Origin: Athripsodes cinereus
Taxonomy: Eukaryota; Arthropoda; Insecta; Trichoptera; Leptoceridae
Assembly: GCA_947579605.1 (NCBI GenBank)
Contig: OX388328.1
Coordinates: 13,061,684 to 13,125,683 of the forward strand
Length of the DNA stretch: 64,000 nt
Reading direction: 5' to 3'
The translations under genes were made by a program, and so were the position numbers. Position 1 is the stretch's first letter. Every line of letters starts with the position of its first letter. The notes beneath the pieces were generated by a model. The model did not search any database. It was not told the origin of the DNA and saw only the letters and a list, made by a program, of their open reading frames with translations. Shown here piece after piece: positions 1 to 12,100 of the stretch.

Positions 1-115
1 TGTGTGCCCCCAGTTCCCAACCTGTCTCTGGGTGATCTGGACAGTAAGGCTGTTATGATGGCTTTAGCCTCGGATGCAATCGGGAAGTCGTCTTCATCTG
101 GCCACTCAATGTCAT
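1..115 (-). CDS. dop: MAST kinase exon 17, cut by window edge
   Basis: It encodes residues 712-749: [20 protein letters not shown] ... [11 protein letters not shown], the end of the kinase C-lobe (RLGTG motif). Acceptor ACTGCAG at 121-116. The exon runs off the left edge, so no donor is visible. Confidence 0.96.
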
Positions 116-3100
116 CTGCAGTATTAAAAAAATAAATAAAAATATTAAACATTAGTCTTATGAGAAAACTCCATTTGTGAGATGGATATGCCGTGATGGT
201 AGAGATGAATATCTCAACAGATGAAACACTCACCGTTTACTGTATGGGCAAAGAGTTCTTCGGGAGTTTCTCCAAAGAATGGTACGCAGCCAATCAGAAA
301 CTCGTACAGGATCACCCCCATGGACCACCAATCCACTGGCTTACCATATCCCTGGAAACCATAAATATTAAATGGTTAGAAAAATTATGCCAAAATTGTG
401 ACAACACACTGATTGAAAAAAAAATGTACCTGTCTGAGTATCACTTCAGGTGCTATATACTCGGGCGTCCCGCAGACCTGCTTGTCGGAGAATTGCTGCG
501 TCTCCCGATCCACATACTCCTCGTACAGGTTGGTGGCCAGGGACATGAGACCCATCTTGCTCAGACCAAAGTCTGTTAGCTTTATGTGGCCCAGAGCCGT
601 AATCAATAAACTGGAAAAATTACATAAAAAAATCTGTATTTTATACACATTATGAATAGATTGAATTATATAAAAATATGCATATGCATACCTGGGTATT
701 TTGCATATTTTAATATCAATATTATTTTTAAGAGTTTGAGAACCATTCATTGATTAATCACTACAATGCTAATACACACTAAAGCATGGGTGGCCAACCT
801 TTTCAGCAGCCGGGCCAAATTACAGAATGAGACTTCCTGCCGGGCCGCACAACAATATACTCCATATATGGAACATTTGATAATTTAACTTCACCTTAAA
901 ATTTCTACCCCCCCCCCCCTCCCCCGTCGCTGAATTTTCAAGCTGGTATAGGAATTTGAAATGTTTCAAAACTCCTCGGTTTTCTTGAAGAATATTTTCT
1001 CAAAATCTCTTGACCAAATTTTTATATAAAAACTTTTTTACCTAAGTTAACGTTATTCTTTTATTTAATTGTACTCTTGTTTTGTATTAAATTCATTGTT
1101 AAAAAAAAATACTTTTTGTACGCATGTATTGTATGTACATATACTAATTTTTTTTACTTGTTAAAGGCTTCGGCCGTGAATATCTGAATAAATAAATAAA
1201 TAAATAAAATACCTCTTTAAAAAATTTCACGATACTTGTACCGACTATTATTAAAAAAAGTGTGCATATGCTTAGCGGGCCGCGGGTTGGCCACCCTTGC
1301 ACTAAAGCTTTTTCCGCATTGGCACCATTTCTTATTCAAGGATGCCAATTTTTTCTCACTCAACATGCAGCCATTCTTGAGAGTTTGATCCATGTAATCA
1401 AGCCCCCCAGTTCCTGGGTGTCTGCACTTTCTTTCAAAATAATATATTTTCATTGTCATCTTTTTTCATCATTTCATCTTTCGCCATCCATTCGCAACAC
1501 AAATCCAAACATTCGCAACTTATTTAAACATATCTTATAAATACTATTCCGTGGAGCAGCAGACAAAGAAATGGTATTACACTCTTTTCTGTAAATTTTC
1601 AGGTGTCCTGTAAAGACAGGTGTTCAAAAAACGAACATTTAAGAGATTTCAAATCTTCAGTTCAGCGATGAGGTATGCCACCTATGCTGAATGTCCTACC
1701 TTTTTTGGCACAAAGAGGACAACATGCATGTTTATTACATGCTGTTAGTCCACTGGCTACCCCATTTGTGGGAAATACTGCGATAGTTTATATGTATGTA
1801 TTGTCTTAGGACACATTTTAAGACACAGACGATGGTCCTGGCTGGGACATGTTCTGAGAATGCCCAATGATAGTTGGCCAAAAAGAGCACCGTCGGCTCG
1901 GGCATCCCTCTTTCACAATACACCGTTCCTATGACAACGACATCAGAGCGCAGGGAATGTCATGGAAAGAGGTGACGCTCTGAATGGAGGAGGCTGGCTT
2001 CTGCCCTGTGCTCCCGAGAGGAGAGTTGAGGGCGACGAATGAAATGAATGAATGAGATTTGCCACACATCCTGAATGTTTTAATTTTTGTTGACAAGGAG
2101 AGGACAGTTAGCATCTTTATTACACGCAACTAATATGCCGTGACGGTATAGTAGTAATATTTATCAATACTAACTTATCAGGTTTGAGATCACGATGCAC
2201 AATTCCAAACGAATGAAGATATTCCACGGCCAGCACTGCCTCAGCAAAATAGAATCTGGCAATGTCGGGGGGCAGGGGGCCTCCGATGGATCTCAATAAG
2301 GCGGCGCAATCACCTCCCTCTACCAGCTCCAAGACTAGACAGAGGTGACGACGTGTCTCAAACGAGCAGTACATGGAAACCTGGAAACATAAATTGACAA
2401 AAATTTAATGATTTGATGCTTTCTTACAAATCTGGATTTGAAATAACATAATATGTATAGACAATTAACACGATCAAGCTAGTCCCAAACTAAGATATGA
2501 ATTTTGTATTATGGGTACTAACGCGACGACACACACATAGATGTAACACCCAAGCCCAGGAGAATTTGAAAAAGGTCATTCTTCATTTTGCCCTGACAGG
2601 GAATCGAACTTAAAATATACCTAATTAAACCAACAACCTCACGACAAGCAAAATGCTGTTGATGTCGTAAAAGTGGGGTAAGTTGGAAGCAGAAATGATC
2701 ATTCTCGGGATCTCTCACTTATTCTTGCTAGAGATATGCTATATATAGAAGTGGCAGAACGGAAAGGCAAAAATTACTCGGGTCCACTAACACAGGTGAT
2801 TTGAGTTCCACTTTTATAATTTTATAATTTATTTTTATTTATTAATAAATAAATAAATAAATAAATAAAAACTTTATTGAAAAAAAATATTTCAAATGGC
2901 GGGTTTATTGCCGTGGGCAATTTCTGCCAACCAACCACTTTTGACATCAATTTGATATATACAATACATACAAGTGTATGAAAAAGAAGAAAAATATAAA
3001 TAATAATAATAAATATATATATATACAATACTTATTACAATATATATATATACAATATTTATTCAATCAACAGAACACTACAGACAAAACATACACATCT

Positions 3101-6100
3101 ACTACAACTAAATATTATACAAGAAAAGAAGTACTCAATGCAATGTCCTCTTGAGAGGTTTAGCCAACCATATTGACCGTGCCTTCTGCATGACTGGGCC
3201 GTTGATGTGGAACAAAATTCTCCATAATTTACAAACTCTGGAGAGTATAGAAGTAATCAAGGCAAAGTTAAAAATCCTATTGTTGGGGAGGTGTTATGAT
3301 TCTTAAATGGACCCTTGCTTTTTCCCAGAAAATGGCGCATTTATTTTCAAACAAATTGTCTAGTTTATTTTTATATTATTACGAGTAACAGCATGGGTGT
3401 AAAAATTTAGTATTGATGTATGCATGAATATCAGATGAATTATTCGGCGCCGTTTAATGGAGCATTATTCATCGCAAGGGTAACTATATTGGAAAAGTTA
3501 TGTCTTCAATTTGCTCCTGAATGTTATTGATTGGTTTTTATGGAGGTCCTCGGGGAGTCGATTCCATATTATGGGTCCTATGACAACAAAAGCACCATAG
3601 TGGAAACAGAGCTTTGAAGACAGTAAGACACAATTTGTATATACTCACAACAAATGGATTATCGGCAAAACTGAGAATGTCTCTTTCAGCAAACACTTGC
3701 TCCACTTGATTCCTCAGCATCAAGTTGTTCTTGTTTATCTTCTTCATGGCAAACCTGGAAATATCAAAAACAATTATAAATAAATATGTAAATGAATATC
3801 CATGTCACAATAGGTATATTATGTTTGCGGTGACGCAAATAATAACAAAATAAATTTTATTTTTAATATAAAATGCATTTGTACCTTTGTCTAGTCTGCT
3901 TGTGTTTGACAAGATACACAGCTCCGTATGCTCCGTTGGAGATGAGCTTTATCACTTGGTAGTCACTCTCTGTCGGAGATGTGCCTCCACTGCGAGAACC
4001 TTTCCTGTAATAACACACAAGACCAACATAAAACATGTGAAAAATAAATGAAATTAACATTTTTTATTTTCAAAGACATATCTATCTGCGTTTTGTATTT
4101 ATAATATTTTCTGATAACAAATGTTTAGAATATTTACTAATTTTTTTATTGTTTAACCGGATTTGGGCATAACGCACAGATAACAAAACCAATTAGACAT
4201 CTTGGATGGGTGTGTCCAAATAGCAGGATGCGAACGTCAATCAATCTTCAATCATTCAGTGACGATTCGGAGCATTCTCCAAAGAAATATTTGAATGAAT
4301 GCCTTCATCTCCCATCCTTATACAGGTTACGAAGGCATTCATTCGAATATTTCTACGAAGAATGCTCCGAATTGTCACCGAATGATTGAAAAATGATTGA
4401 CGTTCGCGCCCTCCTATCTGGATGCACTCATTGTAGAACCATGTTTACACAATGTAACATTGCGCAAAATGTAATCGGACGAAGTGAAAAAGGTGTCCCA
4501 ACGCTTACGAATTGGCTGTAGGCTGGCGTGATCACTTTCGATGTGAACAGACAACGTTGATCAAATTCACCTTGATCGATTTGAGATATTTATTTATTAT
4601 GATTGTATAACTCAACAAAAGCGACATGACAGTTCTGCCCTAAGATGGCAAAGTATGATATGTCACTTTTTTGGTCAAATTGAGTTATTGGTATCGATGG
4701 ATTCGTCTCTGCGAGATCTACAAGATGGCAAAATATGATATGGATATGGTTTATATTATTTGAATTAAACAAGGATTTCAAAATATGATAGGTGCGTTTT
4801 CAGGATTTCCTAAGATGGCAAACTATGATATGTCTACATATCATAGTTTGCCATCTTATGTATCGACATCGCGATAGTCTACTAGTATGTCTACATATCA
4901 TAGTTTGCCATCTTATGTATCGGTATTGCGATAGTATACTCGTATGTCACAAGACATATTTTGTAATATTGACTTTTCGGTAATATAGAATATAGATGAT
5001 GGCTAATTATGATTTGTCTACATATTTATTTATTTATAAAATTATGAAAATATACATTTTTTTACAATTTAAAAAACAATACACTAGTAATTACAAAGTC
5101 AAACAAACATTACTAGTTAATCGAACATCAATCGAACAATCAAGAAGAGTGTTGCGGACAGAATGTGCGTGAATAAACTACGGTGGTTTGGACATATTGA
5201 ACGAATGAACGAGGTAAGAATGACAAAGAGGATATACTTGTCTGAAAAAAGGGGTGTGAGGAAGCGCGGGCGTTTGAGAACCACATGGCTTGATTACGCG
5301 GATCAGATTATCAAGGAAGGCCGGTGTTGAGTAAGAGGAACCGACGTGCGTGTATGAGAAACTGTATGAATGTGGAGGAAGCGAAGGAAGTGTGTAGGGA
5401 TAGATCTGTTTGGCGTTCCGTTCTCTCTGCCTACCCCGCTTGGGACACGGCGTGATGGTATAGTATAGTATAATTTACATTCTTTGCATTCTGTTCCTAT
5501 ACATGGATCTGAATCTTTCCTTTACATTGTTCAAGCATCTTAATTTAAAGGCTGCTAGGTGCTAGGGTTCGAACTTCCTTGATTTCCATAGGAATTTCTC
5601 TGTAAAGTTTAATTCCTTTACAGAACAAACTATTGACAGATTTTGTGAGTCTTACCCTGAGAATCTGAAGTTTAATCCTAGCCCTTTACACAATCTCTTA
5701 AATTAGAGGAAAGGTGTTTAGAAAAAAATATTCATAAAATCATGGATCCTTTTAAAAATAAGGAATTTTAGTTTATAAGATTAAGTTGTAGAATAAAGGC
5801 AGCTGACAGGGAAGAGTAGAGGAGACTCCTAGATTTAGCCAAGGCCCATCCTGGGCTGTCTTGCTTATGATGATGATTATAATAGTAAAAGTTGCCTAAG
5901 CATGGTGTTCTATTAGGCAAATTAGAGATGATTAATATTTTAGAGATTTCTAAAGGAAATCAATGTAATAAAAAGAGGTTTCAACCAATCAATAATTAAA
6001 ATATTAATAATTAATTATTCATAAAATTTTCATGTATTCACATTGCATTCTCATGTTTGCTAGTTTTATCTTACAAACAGAAGGAGGCTACGTACGATAT

Positions 6101-9100
6101 GTCCTTGACATATCATGTTTTGCTTACTTTACAATAGGAGATCATATTTTGGCATCTTGTATTAAGATGCCAAAATATGATATGTCAGGTAGATAGTCAG
6201 ATATATGACAAATTTCATTACTTTACATTAGAAAATAATATATTTATATATGCAACTCAATAAACAACCATTCTCTCTACATATTTCCATTATTATATGT
6301 CTTTATTGTCATTTCCCTGATTTACACCAACACATCAAACTTTAAATTTGCTCTCCTGTAAAGTTTGTTAAAAGTGACATATCATACTTTGCCATCTTAG
6401 GGCAGTTACCTTTGCGTCACTCAAAGTTCATAACAGGGATGTTGCGAATATTGGACATCTGCATCCGCATCCGCAATAATTGATGCGGATGTTCATGCGG
6501 ATGCGGATGTAAGACAATTTGCGACAAGAAAGAAATGGGGCGGGCCCGGCAAATGGCGCGTGCCGTTCGCACTTGACATTAACCAATGGGAACAAAAAAA
6601 TCGGTGACAAGATCCGATGCGTTTTTATTTTTGCCGGTTTTATTTTATTTTTGCAAGTAACAAAAAAGAAAAAAAATATTTCGCCAAAAAATCCATAATA
6701 TTATTGTAGCAACAATTTCGTCACATATTTGACAGTGGGGCCTACCAACTAAGATAGTTCCTACTTTTTTTCTATAACATCTTTACATCCGCATCCGCAT
6801 TCACATCCGCGGATGTGTAAAAATCGACATCCGCAACATCCCTGGTTCATAATACCTACACAAAACATTTTCACAATAATACATATACATGCAAACAAAT
6901 AATTATAAAACAAAACATTCCAACATTTAATTCTTAAATCTATTAAATTGATTAATAAACATACTTCTTTTAAATTTGTACAACACAAAAATGGTCGAGT
7001 TCTGTCATACATACATAGGGACACAATCAAATTGATATGAAGTATGAGATAATGAAATCTTATTATTATTATTATAAAAACATCACCTTGCACTGAGACC
7101 ATAACAGCTGATGGCCAAGGCGGTCTCAGCAAGATTATATTAGGACAGTGAGAGTGGTGAATTTATACTTACTTTGGGGAGGAATGTGACGGTGGTGGGG
7201 GTGGCAGCGGAGGAGGGGGAGGCGGCTCCTCCTGTAACGGATCCCTACTCAATCCCAGCTTGTGAATTATATACTGGGGCAGATCTGACATAACACCCTG
7301 AAATCACAATAAAAACATAATATTAGTTTGACAATGACTAAGTAAGTCAAAACCAGGTCACTATTCAATTAAATATTAAGTATAACTAAAACCAATTGTG
7401 TTTTTTTCCATATACAGTCGATTCCGCTTAATTAGGACACATCGAGACTTGGACATTTTGTCCCAACTAAGCTAATTTCACATTTTTTAATTCATTTATT
7501 TGGTTTTGGCAACTAAGGTCATTCATTAACCAGTAATTCACACATAAAACTAAACAATGTATTTTTTTCAATTATTTTATTTTATCTTGGAAACTGTAAA
7601 TTACATAAAGATAATATAAATTATCATATAAATTACAAATATGTAATGTAAACTTTTAGGGAAAAAAATCCTAAACAAAATAATAAATGGGTAGGTACAT
7701 GCAATTTAATTCAATGCAAAAATGAGAATTCTTTGTACATATTTTTTCTTGAGAATATGTGTAACATAATAATGTGCTGTGATCTTAAATTTACTGTCCC
7801 AATTAAGAGGAATGTTGTCCCAATTAAACATATAAATTTACTATTGGTTTCTTGGTTTGGTTTCTGTTCTTTGAGATTTGTCCCAAATAAGCGGCTGTCC
7901 CAATTAAGCGGAATCGACTGTATAAACATGGAGTTTTTCAAAATTAACATCGACTCAATGAATAAAATGTATAGTAACTATAATACAAAACAAAATGTGC
8001 AATTAAACAATAACTAGAAAATCAGAAACATTTTCTACCTGTGTTTCCCTGGCCCTCCCTTCAGCAGCTTCGAGCAACTGATAGAACTGTTGTGGATCAA
8101 ACTCCAGACATTCGAGCAGTCGAGCAGGTCTACTAACAGCCAGCAGGAGACGAGTCACAAGGGCGGAGACGCGACCAACGGCGGCACTATCTTCTGACTT
8201 ATCACGGGTCTGGGAAAAAAAACGACGAAAGAATTACTGTGCGTCTCTATCTATAGCATCGCAGCATCTCCCATAGACAGGCAGCCAGCGGACCAACAAT
8301 AAATAATAAACATCCAACTCGTCCTCTCCATATTAATAAAATTACAACATCTTTTTAATTTTAATTTCGGATTAACTATGTAACAGTCTCGAGACATTTT
8401 GAATGTTTTTAGACAAGTATTCTACAATGCACTTTTGTTGCTTGCTTGTATATAGATTGCGTTCAAATTCAGCAAACCGTTGCCATTGACAAGCGAAATA
8501 ATACTTTTATTTCGCTGTTTGCTGAAATCGATTGTGATTAGAGATGCAACAAATATTCGGTATTCTGTCTATTTGGCAACATTTTTACTATTCGGCCGAA
8601 TACCGAATATTTAGTCTATTATTCGGTATTCTGCCGAACAGTTTAAATGTAAAACTGGAAGAAACTAATAGCTTGTAGATTGTTGCTATTTCATTGTCTG
8701 CTGCAGATGCATAATTATTAATCCTCAAATATCTAATTAATTAATTAATTTGATATGGAGTGAAACAACATAATATTATTATTGTTATTATTAATGTTGA
8801 AAAAATGTACCGCGCTGCAAGTCTAGTACATAATATTGTCTATGATTTACCTACACGAGATGTGCAGTCGGGAGTAGCGTATGCTCTCACCATTGTTTTA
8901 CCGAATATTCGGTTATTCGGCACAACATGATCTTGCATAATATTTGGTATTCGGCAAATATACTATTCGTTGCATCTCTAATTGTGATCTATATACAAAA
9001 GTATATATTGTACAATGCACTTTTGTTAAATATAATTTAACAAAAGTGCATTGTACAATACTCGTTAAAAAAACATTCAAAGTTGCAACATTTAAGACTG

Positions 9101-12100
9101 CGGCATACTTCATTAGTGTCTCATTTTTTTATTGGCGCAGAGAGGACACTGTGCGTGTTTATTAAATGCAGTAAGTTTATTGGCTACCGCACTTGTAGGT
9201 GATGCTGTGAAGGTATCATGGCGGTCTGACATACCAGCTACGTCACCGCAGAAGTGGGATTGTATACAAACCACTACATCGTTTCATTGCATTTTAAACG
9301 TCACGTCGGCGCGTACGCGCTCGTATCGGTCTTGTCTCAACATCAATAAGATATTAATAATACTCCATCTTTATTCATTCTATGTAACCTGCAAACGTAA
9401 TAAATAAAAAAACTCAATTCATTATCTGCACCATATTATTTTTAACTCTCTAAACACTCTCTCTGTGCTGTAGGACACATATATATACACCCCCACATTC
9501 TATAGTATAAATAAATTTCAAAGAATAAACATTCTTTTTTATTCTGTTTAAAATGTCAGATGAAAAGAAATGAATGGATAAAAAAGAATAAACAGTTGTT
9601 GAAATGTAAATTGTATCTTCAAAACATAGAAACTAACCTCTTGAAGAAGTCTCTCCAAGTTCTCCGTCATATCGTAGAAATATCTGCTGGTGATCTGCTT
9701 TGTCTCCGACTTGTTTAAACAGTCTCGTGCCATCTCTAGAACCTAAACGTACAGAAGAAAAAGGATATAAATATATTTTGTATTTAATTATTAAAAAAAT
9801 ATGTGAACTCTGACAGTATAATTCTAATTCCTCACATAAATTCTGACACAATATATTGGCAATATCTTACAAATTACATATATTTGTGAATTCTGACATA
9901 ATTTTTACATTTGAAGGTATAATTGATGAATTCTGGCACAGTATATTTATAGTTTTATACACCATAATTATATAAAAATATTAACTTTTGCAATGTATGT
10001 AGTCATAAATTTTGTGATGTGCATGATTTATGAAAAAAAAATGAATTCTGACACAATTTATTTTCTCATGCAGTCTATTAAATTTCTAAATTGAAATAGG
10101 ATATAAACTAGGATATTCTCACACAATTTATTTATTTATTTATTTCAAACTTAAAGTTACAGCTGATATAACATAATAAACACAACAATAATTGTACAAA
10201 ATAAAAGCCAATTACAACTTAAGTTATATAATACAGAATGATAGTTAAAAAAGCAAGTAATGTAAAGCAATAGTTGATATTCAAGATAAAAGATAATTAA
10301 ATGAATATATACTTTTAAAGAGATATATGTATAAGAATATAAAAGAAAGAAAAAAAGCAATAATATTACTCCAATTGCAGGTGAGCATTTTTATTATATA
10401 ATGCCAATTCTGACACAAAATACTTGTGAATTCTGACACAATATATTGCGTGAGCTCTAGGTAAATAAAGATTCCCATTATTTTTATAATATACCTGATG
10501 ATGCACAAATCTGAGTATAGGGGGAGCTGATCTAGGTGGAGGCTCCGCAGCAAGCCTCCTCAATCTTGCCTCCATGTGGCTCTGTGCTCGGGGGAACCTG
10601 CTGGCAAACAGGGCTGACATCGCTGCCACTTGATCATCACCTGATACAGGAGAACGCGCTGGAGAACTGAAATCGTAAAATAAAAATACATTATTAAAAT
10701 AAATTTTATACAACGTCATTTACTTGTTTAATATACCTTATGAAATATCGAGAAATTATGGTTTTTGGAGCATTGACAGAATTTTGAACCTAATCTGTTT
10801 TCTTAATCAGCACTTCCATACCTCAAACTCCGACTCCTGGGCCTTCTGAAAGGACTCTGAGGAGAATCCGTGCCAGCTCCACCACTGCCCGAACCTCCCG
10901 AGTCAGATAGAGACTGCCACTGGTTGATGCCCGAGCCTTGAGATCCACTGTAATAAAACAGTTAATTAAACTCTAAATATATGCATAAATATTTATCTCT
11001 ATAATCTTGTGAATATTTCTGTCTTAAGACATTAAGGAAAAGCAGCAAGCCTTATTGCCAAATTTATTATATTAAATGGTTCTATTTTCTACTTATTTTG
11101 GTTGAGAAATAATCAAAAATGATAATCAAGTACAATAAAGTTGAAATACAATGATTTGGAAAAACATGATATTTTATGACTTAAAATCTGCCTCAAACTT
11201 GTGTAACTACCAGCACCACCGAAGGAAGACGGACCTGCCACAAGCTTCAGAAATGAAAAAAAGACGGCACTATTCACCAGTGCCTTCGAAATGGTCAAAG
11301 ACTGTTAAATATCATTGTAGAGAGACCCACCTCCACCCAGATATCTCAGAAGTTGTGAACTGCTATTTATCCGCATAATCAAACCAAAATTGTCATTACG
11401 GGCGGGCCATTGGGCAGGCCTGAAGGGCAAACCGACCAAAACCGCCATCATGGGAATCTTTTAAGCAACACTCTCTCTTTAATGCCCCTTTTGAAAGTAT
11501 TATCAATAATCATCTCACTTTGTTCAACACCATTCATATTGTCCTGCCCACATACATACCTGATATTATGATTGGTGCAGCAATGCGCACATCTAGGAGG
11601 TAGCGCGTGTGATGCAGGGCTGTGCCGACGTGGTGCTCCCGCCTTACTCTCGTCCACGGCACCCAGGGCCATCTGGTGAAGGCGCTCCTGCGAAGAGCAC
11701 TGCGACTGCAAACCATAGACAATTATTAATTTACAAATTACATCTACAATATTAATAATCTTTTTTCTGCCCTACGAAATTCTCTACAAAATCTGTTGTT
11801 TTGTGCGATTCTGTGCCAACTGAGAATATAATAAATAAGAGATTGAAAATATAGATCATTACTCAATATCAGAAAGCTAGTGGTTAAACTGAATGTGAAA
11901 TATCACATAGAAACTAAGAATTTAGAAATTACTATGGATTCTGACACAATATATCAATGAATTCAAACAAGAAAACATAACAACTAAATTTCAATCAAAG
12001 AGATGTTAATATGAAAATCAAATTTGTCAGCTTTCGTACTTACAGATAGACTAGAACTCCCAGGAGTGGTCCCGTAGCCGGAGGAAGGCAGAGAGGCCAC

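Larger units (their letters stand above)
4635..6405. mobile_element. 1.77-kb DNA element with GATGGCAAA repeats near both ends
   Basis: Both ends carry CTGCCCTAAGATGGCAAAGT followed by ATGATATGTCACTTTT, inverted and about 36 bp long (4635-4670, 6370-6405). The motif GATGGCAAAnTATGATATG, in both orientations, recurs at about 4716, 4769, 4811, 4830, 4888, 6110 and 6165. No transposase ORF; a LINE 3' end (5138-5466) was inserted inside. The TSD could not be fixed. Superfamily unknown. Confidence 0.7.

Noticed and set aside
193..579. 128-codon plus-strand frame
   Set aside because: It lies antisense to MAST exons 16 and 15, which match a known kinase; it is a shadow frame.
2570..2660. Possible tRNA gene around GTTCGATTCC
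   Set aside because: Embedded in a lepidopteran SINE body, with no clover-leaf.
7733..8017. 94-codon plus frame
   Set aside because: Spans the right end of the pogo/Tigger-like MITE and adjacent intron; no domain.
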